Shown one piece after another: positions 59,077-64,000 of a DNA stretch of 64,000 nucleotides (within the stretch, counting starts at the first letter, position 1; each line of letters begins with the position of its first letter). The DNA lies in assembly GCF_008704715.1 (NCBI RefSeq), contig NZ_CP023689.1:6572001-6636000 (forward strand), read 5' to 3'. The position numbers and the translations under genes are program-made. Origin of the DNA: Streptomyces chartreusis. GTDB lineage: Bacteria; Actinomycetota; Actinomycetes; Streptomycetales; Streptomycetaceae. Below the pieces are notes generated by a model. It was not told the origin of the DNA and ran no database searches. It worked only from the letters and a program-made list of their open reading frames with translations.

Positions 59077-59343
59077 TTACGCTCCCTCCTTCAGCACCCT
59101 GGTGATCAGCCTGCGCTGCTCGTCGGTGAGCCGGGGATCCGAGCAGTACACCGTCGTGCCGTCCACGGTGATCTGGTAGCTGAAGCCGTCCGGAACCCCG
59201 ACCGGGGGCGTGCCCCGGCCGGACGCGACCGCGCTCTCGGCCAGGGCCTGCCACTCCGCCGCGTCGGGCCGCCCCGAGGTGTCCACCTCGGCGAACCGCT
59301 CGATGCCCGCGAATCCGCCCGTGCGCCGTACCTGAATACGCAT
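59077..59343 (-). CDS. Emfourin-type protease inhibitor
   Basis: The gene encodes 88 residues: MRIQVRRTGGFAGIERFAEVD, VPDGFSYQITVDG and LTDEQRRLI are the pattern of the protealysin inhibitor emfourin. The start is 21 bp after the M4 protease stop on the same strand, so it is the inhibitor of that protease. It is cytoplasmic (no signal peptide), which fits a protease that is also kept inside or exported in inhibited form. Confidence 0.8.
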   Translation of the reverse strand: MRIQVRRTGGFAGIERFAEVDTSGRPDAAEWQALAESAVASGRGTPPVGVPDGFSYQITVDGTTVYCSDPRLTDEQRRLITRVLKEGA

Positions 59344-59364
59344 GGGTCCCTGTCTAGTACGGAG

Positions 59365-60435
59365 CTACGGGATCCGCACCCCGACCTGCTCCCAGGCCTT
59401 CGAAACGGCCTGAAGCTCCTCGCCGCCGTCGCCGAAGCGCTCGCGCGCGGCCTTCACGGTGAGCGCGGCGAAGTCGGTGAACATGGCCCGGTCCGACAGC
59501 TCGCCGCCGGTCAGCACGTCGTACCAGATCCGTCCGGCCTTCTCCCAGGCATGTCCGCCGAGCGCGGTGGCGGCCAGGTAGAAGGCGTGGTTGGGGATGC
59601 CGGAGTTGATGTGGACGCCGCCGTTGTCGCGGCCGGTGCGGACGTAGTCGTCCATCGTCGCCGGCTGCGGGTCCTTGCCGAGCACGTCGTCGTCGTACGC
59701 GCTGCCCGGCTCCTTCATGGAGCGCAGGGCCTTGCCGGAGACGCTCGGGGCGAGGAGTCCGGCGCCGATCAGCCAGTCGGCCTCGGCGGCGGTCTGGCCG
59801 AGGGTGTACTGCTTGATCAGGGAGCCGAAGACGTCCGACATCGACTCGTTCAGCGCGCCCGGCTGGCCGTAGTACGTGAGGTTGGCCGTGTACTGGGTGA
59901 CGCCGTGGGTGAGCTCGTGGCCGATCACGTCGATCGGGATGGTGAAGTCGAGGAAGATCTCGCCGTCACCGTCGCCGAACACCATCTGCTCGCCGTTCCA
60001 GAAGGCGTTGTTGTAGTTCTCGTCGTAGTGGACGGTGGCGTCCAGCGGCAGGCCGTCGCCGTCGATGGAGTGGCGGGCGTAGGCCTTGAGGAAGAGCTCG
60101 AAGGTGGCGCCGAGCCCGGCGAAGGCGCGGTTGACCGTGGCGTCCTGGCCGGGGTCCGTGCCCTCGACGCGGACCTCGGTGCCGGGCAGGGCGGTGCCGT
60201 GCCCGGCGTCGTAGATGGTGCGCAGCGGCCGGTCCGACGGTGCCTTCGCCGTCGGGGCGGCCGCGAGGGCGAACTCGGTCGTGACACGGCGGCGGCCGCG
60301 CAGCTCGCTGTCGCGCATCAGGGTGCGGCGGGCGGGACCGGCGAGTGCCGGGTCGTCATTGCGGGCCAGTTTGTCCAGCACGTGTGGTGGTACGACGGTG
60401 CAGAAGACGGGCTCGAAGCCCCCGTTGGTCGTCAT
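59365..60435 (-). CDS. M4 metalloprotease, protealysin-like
   Basis: The gene encodes 356 residues. Zinc motif HELTH (H173, E174, H177) and third ligand E197 in GALNESMSD; NNAFWNGEQMVFGDGDG and GGVHINSGIPNHAFYLAA complete the thermolysin core. A short ~60-residue propeptide without a signal peptide is the protealysin layout (the PPHVLDKLA segment is typical of it). ATG 60435 is chosen (MTTNGG); an ATG four codons upstream is possible. Emfourin follows at 21 bp. Confidence 0.9.
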   Translation of the reverse strand: MTTNGGFEPVFCTVVPPHVLDKLARNDDPALAGPARRTLMRDSELRGRRRVTTEFALAAAPTAKAPSDRPLRTIYDAGHGTALPGTEVRVEGTDPGQDATVNRAFAGLGATFELFLKAYARHSIDGDGLPLDATVHYDENYNNAFWNGEQMVFGDGDGEIFLDFTIPIDVIGHELTHGVTQYTANLTYYGQPGALNESMSDVFGSLIKQYTLGQTAAEADWLIGAGLLAPSVSGKALRSMKEPGSAYDDDVLGKDPQPATMDDYVRTGRDNGGVHINSGIPNHAFYLAATALGGHAWEKAGRIWYDVLTGGELSDRAMFTDFAALTVKAARERFGDGGEELQAVSKAWEQVGVRIP

Positions 60436-60610
60436 GTCCGGCACCATTGCACTGCGTTAGTCCGGTGTCACTAGCCGCAACCATGATTGGTGAAATATGC
60501 GGATAGGGAGCGCCACTCTCCGTGACGAAGTGGTATGGCGCACGTTTTGCCCTTTTCGTCCCTGGGGTCCCGCATACTGATACAGCGCCCCGCATCCGGA
60601 GAGGCTCGGC

Positions 60611-60616
60611 TAGCAT
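60611..60616 (+). promoter_or_regulatory. Candidate -10 box for leuA
   Basis: TAGCAT lies 11 nt before the leader-peptide ATG, so the leader would be almost leaderless. No matching -35 hexamer is seen. Confidence 0.35.
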
Positions 60617-60626
60617 GCTTCGCATC

Positions 60627-60674
60627 ATGCGTTTCGGGCTGCTTCTTCTTAGCTGCCGCGGCGAGGGCCTGTAG
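60627..60674 (+). CDS. leuA leader peptide
   Basis: The open frame of 15 codons reads MRFGLLLLSCRGEGL, with four successive Leu codons, three of them the rare CTT. This is the leucine attenuation leader described upstream of leuA in Streptomyces coelicolor. Ribosome stalling at these codons when leucyl-tRNA is short would change folding of the leader RNA. Confidence 0.85.
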   Translation: MRFGLLLLSCRGEGL

Positions 60675-60698
60675 TCCAGGTCGACTCCCTCCCCGCGG
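60656..60698 (+). promoter_or_regulatory. Leader RNA hairpin between the leader peptide and leuA
   Basis: CCGCGG-C-GAGGG (60656-60667) pairs with CCCTC-C-CCGCGG (60687-60698), an 11-bp stem with one internal mismatch. Its left arm overlaps the end of the leader peptide, so a ribosome stalled at the Leu codons or released at the stop would alter it. Confidence 0.5.
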
Positions 60699-60754
60699 AG
60701 CTTCGCGTTGCGTCGTCGGCCGTCCTTCCGGACATCCTGAGGAGCCCCGCAGAC

Positions 60755-62476
60755 ATGGCGAACCGCCAGCAGCCCAGCACCATGCCGATCCACAAGTACG
60801 GCCGCTACGAGCAGGTCGACATCGCCGACCGGACCTGGCCCGGCAAGCGCGTCACCGCCGCCCCCCGCTGGCTCTCCACCGACCTGCGTGACGGCAACCA
60901 AGCCCTGATCGACCCGATGTCGCCCGAGCGCAAGCGCCGGATGTTCGACCAGCTGGTCAAGATGGGCTACAAGGAGATCGAGGTCGGCTTCCCCGCGTCG
61001 GGCCAGACCGACTTCGACTTCGTACGCTCCATCATCGAGGAGCCCGGGGCCATCCCCGACGACGTCACCATCTCCGTACTGACCCAGGCCCGCGAGGACC
61101 TGATCGAGCGCACGGTGGAGTCCCTGAAGGGCGCCCACCGGGCCACCGTGCACCTGTACAACGCCACGGCCCCCGTCTTCCGCCGCGTGGTCTTCCGCGG
61201 CTCCAAGGACGACATCAAGCAGATCGCCGTCGACGGCACCCGTCTGGTGATGGAGTACGCCGAGAAGCTGCTGGGCCCGGAGACCGAGTTCGGCTACCAG
61301 TACAGCCCGGAGATCTTCACCGACACCGAGCTGGACTTCGCGCTGGAGGTCTGCGAGGCGGTGATGGACGTCTACCAGCCCGGTCCCGGCCGCGAGATCA
61401 TCCTCAACCTGCCCGCCACGGTGGAGCGTTCGACGCCGTCCACGCACGCCGACCGCTTCGAGTGGATGCACCGCAACCTGACGCGCCGCGAGCACGTCGT
61501 GCTGTCGGTCCACCCGCACAACGACCGCGGTACGGCGGTGGCGGCGGCCGAGCTGGCGCTGATGGCCGGCGCCGACCGCATCGAGGGCTGTCTGTTCGGG
61601 CAGGGCGAGCGCACCGGCAACGTCGACCTGGTCACCCTGGGCATGAACCTGTTCTCGCAGGGCGTCGACCCGCAGATCGACTTCTCCGACATCGACGAGA
61701 TCCGTCGTACGTGGGAGTACTGCAACCAGATGGAGGTCCACCCGCGCCACCCGTACGTGGGCGACCTGGTCTACACGTCCTTCTCCGGCTCCCACCAGGA
61801 CGCCATCAAGAAGGGCTTCGACGCCATGGAGGCCGACGCGGCCGCCCGCGGGGTCACCGTCGACGACATCGAGTGGGCCGTCCCGTACCTGCCGATCGAC
61901 CCGAAGGACGTCGGCCGCTCCTACGAGGCGGTCATCCGCGTCAACTCGCAGTCCGGCAAGGGCGGTATCGCGTACGTCCTGAAGAACGACCACAAGCTGG
62001 ACCTGCCGCGCCGGATGCAGATCGAGTTCTCGAAGCTGATCCAGGCCAAGACGGACGCCGAGGGCGGCGAGATCACCGGCGGCGACATCTGGGCGGTCTT
62101 CCAGGACGAGTACCTGCCGAACCCCGAGAACCCGTGGGGTCGCGTCCAGGTCAAGAACGGTCAGTCGACGACCGACACGGACGGCGTGGACACGCTGAAG
62201 GTGGAGGCCACCGTCGACGGCGCCGACACGGTCCTGGCAGGTACCGGCAATGGTCCGATCTCGGCCTTCTTCGACGCCCTGGCGAAGATCGACATCGACG
62301 CGCGGCTGCTGGACTACCAGGAGCACACGATGAGCGAGGGTGCGTCCGCGCAGGCCGCCTCCTACATCGAATGCGCGATCGACGGCAAGGTTCTGTGGGG
62401 CATCGGCATCGACGCCAACACCACTCGTGCCTCGCTGAAGGCGGTCGTCTCGGCCGTCAACCGGGCGGCGCGTTGA
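60755..62476 (+). CDS. leuA: 2-isopropylmalate synthase
   Basis: The gene encodes 573 residues. It condenses acetyl-CoA and 2-ketoisovalerate, the first step of leucine synthesis. Catalytic barrel: STDLRDGNQALIDPM, VHLYNATAPVFRRVVF, SVHPHNDRGTAVAAAELAL and GCLFGQGERTGNVDL. The C-terminal regulatory domain that binds leucine ends in DANTTRASLKAV. GAGGAG lies 10 nt upstream of the ATG. Transcription is controlled by the leader peptide; it ends in a strong hairpin. Confidence 0.95.
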   Translation: MANRQQPSTMPIHKYGRYEQVDIADRTWPGKRVTAAPRWLSTDLRDGNQALIDPMSPERKRRMFDQLVKMGYKEIEVGFPASGQTDFDFVRSIIEEPGAIPDDVTISVLTQAREDLIERTVESLKGAHRATVHLYNATAPVFRRVVFRGSKDDIKQIAVDGTRLVMEYAEKLLGPETEFGYQYSPEIFTDTELDFALEVCEAVMDVYQPGPGREIILNLPATVERSTPSTHADRFEWMHRNLTRREHVVLSVHPHNDRGTAVAAAELALMAGADRIEGCLFGQGERTGNVDLVTLGMNLFSQGVDPQIDFSDIDEIRRTWEYCNQMEVHPRHPYVGDLVYTSFSGSHQDAIKKGFDAMEADAAARGVTVDDIEWAVPYLPIDPKDVGRSYEAVIRVNSQSGKGGIAYVLKNDHKLDLPRRMQIEFSKLIQAKTDAEGGEITGGDIWAVFQDEYLPNPENPWGRVQVKNGQSTTDTDGVDTLKVEATVDGADTVLAGTGNGPISAFFDALAKIDIDARLLDYQEHTMSEGASAQAASYIECAIDGKVLWGIGIDANTTRASLKAVVSAVNRAAR

Positions 62477-62528
62477 CGGTGTGCCCGCCGTGCGCCCACT
62501 GACGAGTGAGTGAGTGCGGCGCCGTCGT

Positions 62529-62574
62529 GGCTGGTCGCGCAGTTCCCCGCGCCCCTCAGGGGCGCGGGGAACTG
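62529..62574 (+). terminator. leuA terminator, dispersed hairpin repeat copy 3
   Basis: CAGTTCCCCGCGCCCC (62540-62555) pairs perfectly with GGGGCGCGGGGAACTG (62559-62574) over a 3-nt loop, followed by TCTGTTTTC. Preceded by TGGCTGGTCGCG as in the copy at 16939-16973. A 16-bp stem of this quality is a strong intrinsic terminator. Confidence 0.85.
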
Positions 62575-62703
62575 TCTGTTTTCGGCCATCGGCACGTGCA
62601 GGTCACGGAAAGGTCTCGTCCGGGGTACTGACTCCGCGTCCGTGATGTGGCTAACATCACGCAAGCGCGGCGACGTTGCCGCGGGGTTTCGCGGAGGTGC
62701 GAC

Positions 62704-63402
62704 GTGCTGCCAGGACGGGGACGAGACGGCCGTGCCGCCAGGCTTGCGCGCATCCTGGGCACCCGCACCGCATGGTCGGCCGTGGGCGACGGTGAGTTCT
62801 TCTGCCCCGGCTGCGGAGGCGACCGCAACTACCAGCGGCTGACCGGCCATCGTCGTTTCACGCTGCTCGGCGTGCCCGTGCTGCCGCGCGGCGAGACCGC
62901 CCCCGTGGTGGAGTGCGCGGCCTGCCGCCGGCACTTCGGCACCGAGGTCCTCGACCATCCGACCACCACCCGCTTCTCCGCGATGCTGCGCGACGCCGTC
63001 CACACGGTCGCCCTCGCGGTGCTGGCGGCTGGCGGCACCTGCGCCCGCCCGTCCCTGGAGACGGCCACGGCCACCGTGCGCGCGGCCGGCTTCGACGACT
63101 GCACGGAGGACCAGCTGAGCGCCCTGGTCGAGGCGCTCGCCGCCGACACCGGCCGGGTCTTCTCCGAGCCCTGCGGCGCCGGCCTCGCCATAGAGCTCCA
63201 CGAGGCCCTGGACCCCCTCGCCCCGCACCTCGCCCCCGCCGGCCGCGAATCGATCCTCCTCCAGGGAGCCCGCATCGCCCTCGCCGACGGCCCCTACACC
63301 CCCGCCGAACGAGACGCCCTCGCGACGGTGGGCGCGGCCCTCACGATCTGCACGGACGACGTGACAAGCCTGCTGGCGGCAGCGGCCCGCACGCCTTCAT
63401 GA
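62704..63402 (+). CDS. TerB-like protein with zinc ribbon
   Basis: The gene encodes 232 residues. N-terminal zinc ribbon: FFCPGCGGDR and VECAACRRHFG, two CxxC knuckles. The C-terminal ~140 residues are TerB-like helical (MLRDAVHTVALAVLAAGGT, then AGRESILLQGARIALADGPYTPAERDAL). TerB domains occur in tellurite-resistance and stress systems. GTG 62704 is chosen because GGAGG lies 6 nt upstream. It may act with the membrane-linked ATPase that follows, but the genes are 97 bp apart. Confidence 0.75.
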   Translation: MLPGRGRDGRAARLARILGTRTAWSAVGDGEFFCPGCGGDRNYQRLTGHRRFTLLGVPVLPRGETAPVVECAACRRHFGTEVLDHPTTTRFSAMLRDAVHTVALAVLAAGGTCARPSLETATATVRAAGFDDCTEDQLSALVEALAADTGRVFSEPCGAGLAIELHEALDPLAPHLAPAGRESILLQGARIALADGPYTPAERDALATVGAALTICTDDVTSLLAAAARTPS

Positions 63403-63499
63403 GCTTCACGGGCCGACTCGGCCGTTCGCCTTCCTGAGCTGCCCGCCCTCCCGCACAATCGTGCCGTGCGCCGGAGGGGCGGCGCCTGAAGGGGGCGGC

Positions 63500-64000
63500 A
63501 TGCGGCCGGGAGCGCGCTGGGCGGTGGCGATCGGGCTCGCCCTCCTGGGATTCGGAGCCACCTTCGCGGTCTTCTACGGCGGGGGCCTGCCCCTGCTGCC
63601 CTCGGAAGAAGGCGATCGCGCCTCGGTCGCCGTCGGCGCCGGCACGGTCGTGGCCGCAGCGATCACCGCCTGGAGCGCCTGGTACGCCACGAACAGAACC
63701 GCGCCCGCCCCGGCCGCCGACGCTCCGGTCCGGCTCGACTTCGCCCACTCGACCGTCTCCGTCACCGCCAACGGGCAGCCGGCCGAGCCGACCGGACCCC
63801 TGGTACGCATGGGCGACCTGCCCCGTCGGCCGGTCGGCTTCCAGCCGCGGGAGGATCTCGTCGCCGAACTCGCCCGGACCGCCGCGGACCACCGCCTGGC
63901 GGTCGTGCGCACGGTGACCGGAACCCGGGGCGTCGGCAAGACCCAGCTCGCCGCCGCGTACGCCCGTCGGCGCATCGAGGACGAGTGGCCCGTCGTCGCC
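63500..64000 (+). CDS. Membrane-anchored STAND/NB-ARC-type ATPase (partial)
   Basis: The first 167 codons are present and the gene runs off the window end. Two N-terminal hydrophobic segments (VAIGLALLGFGATFAVFYGGG and SVAVGAGTVVAAAITAWSAWY) are followed by a linker (NRTAPAPAADAPVRLD) and a domain start with RRPVGFQPREDLVAELA and P-loop TGTRGVGKTQLAAAYA. This is the front of a STAND-class NTPase (as in NB-ARC or tetratricopeptide-coupled sensors). GAAGGGGGC before the ATG is the ribosome binding site. C-terminal repeats are expected beyond the window. Confidence 0.8.
   Translation, partial: MRPGARWAVAIGLALLGFGATFAVFYGGGLPLLPSEEGDRASVAVGAGTVVAAAITAWSAWYATNRTAPAPAADAPVRLDFAHSTVSVTANGQPAEPTGPLVRMGDLPRRPVGFQPREDLVAELARTAADHRLAVVRTVTGTRGVGKTQLAAAYARRRIEDEWPVVA

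Noticed and set aside
1..64000. CRISPR array
   Set aside because: No series of short identical direct repeats with regular unique spacers was seen; the repeats found are dispersed hairpins or coding repeats.

Overview
The window is about 64 kb of a high-GC actinobacterial chromosome, almost certainly a Streptomyces. The reasons are extreme GC at third codon positions, frequent GTG/TTG starts, a leuA leader peptide of the Streptomyces type, HrcA/CIRCE control of dnaJ, a chain of core genes (holA, rpsT, lepA, hemW, hrcA-dnaJ, rsmE, ybeY, phoH, era, leuA), and several dispersed GC-rich hairpin repeats of the kind scattered through Streptomyces genomes. No rRNA or tRNA gene and no CRISPR array was found.

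Region 1 (1 to about 8.08 kb) is the right end of an integrated mobile element. It has visibly lower GC and carries a large serine integrase, an HNH-like zinc-binding protein, a SpdB/DUF2637-like membrane protein, a SARP-free XRE regulator and several small unknown genes. The element sits inside comEC: the last ~45 codons of comEC remain at 8077-8211, directly right of the integrase. Its non-coding part (5.48-6.03 kb) holds a long hairpin whose loop is complementary to two flanking 12-bp repeats, nested inverted repeats and an AT-rich patch.

Region 2 (8.2-16.9 kb): arylamine N-acetyltransferase, a YceI-domain protein, holA, a SnoaL-like protein, rpsT, lepA and a long-chain acyl-CoA ligase. 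Region 3 (17-23.8 kb): a soluble poly-HAMP hybrid histidine kinase with a cotranscribed response regulator, divergent from a three-module SpoIIE-type phosphatase. Region 4 (23.8-37.9 kb): hemW, DUF3097, a metallo-beta-lactamase-fold protein, CIRCE-hrcA-dnaJ, a nitronate monooxygenase-like protein, rsmE, small proteins, a tricorn-type S41 protease, a HIT protein, an RNase Z-like protein and adenosine deaminase.

Region 5 (37.9-43.8 kb): an MFS transporter and an IclR regulator divergent from a glucarate catabolic pair (5-dehydro-4-deoxyglucarate dehydratase and glucarate dehydratase), then a PfkB kinase. Region 6 (43.8-53.9 kb): VOC protein, degenerate cytidine-deaminase-like protein, HTH regulator/MFS pair, the YjbR-CNNM-ybeY-phoH series, era, and an amt-glnB pair behind a GlnR-like box. 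Region 7 (53.9-60.4 kb): a small secreted protein, HTH regulator/SDR pair, MFS plus GH1 beta-glucosidase, and a protealysin-type M4 protease with its emfourin inhibitor. Region 8 (60.4-64 kb): attenuated leuA, a TerB-like zinc-ribbon protein, and the start of a membrane-anchored STAND/NB-ARC ATPase cut by the window end.
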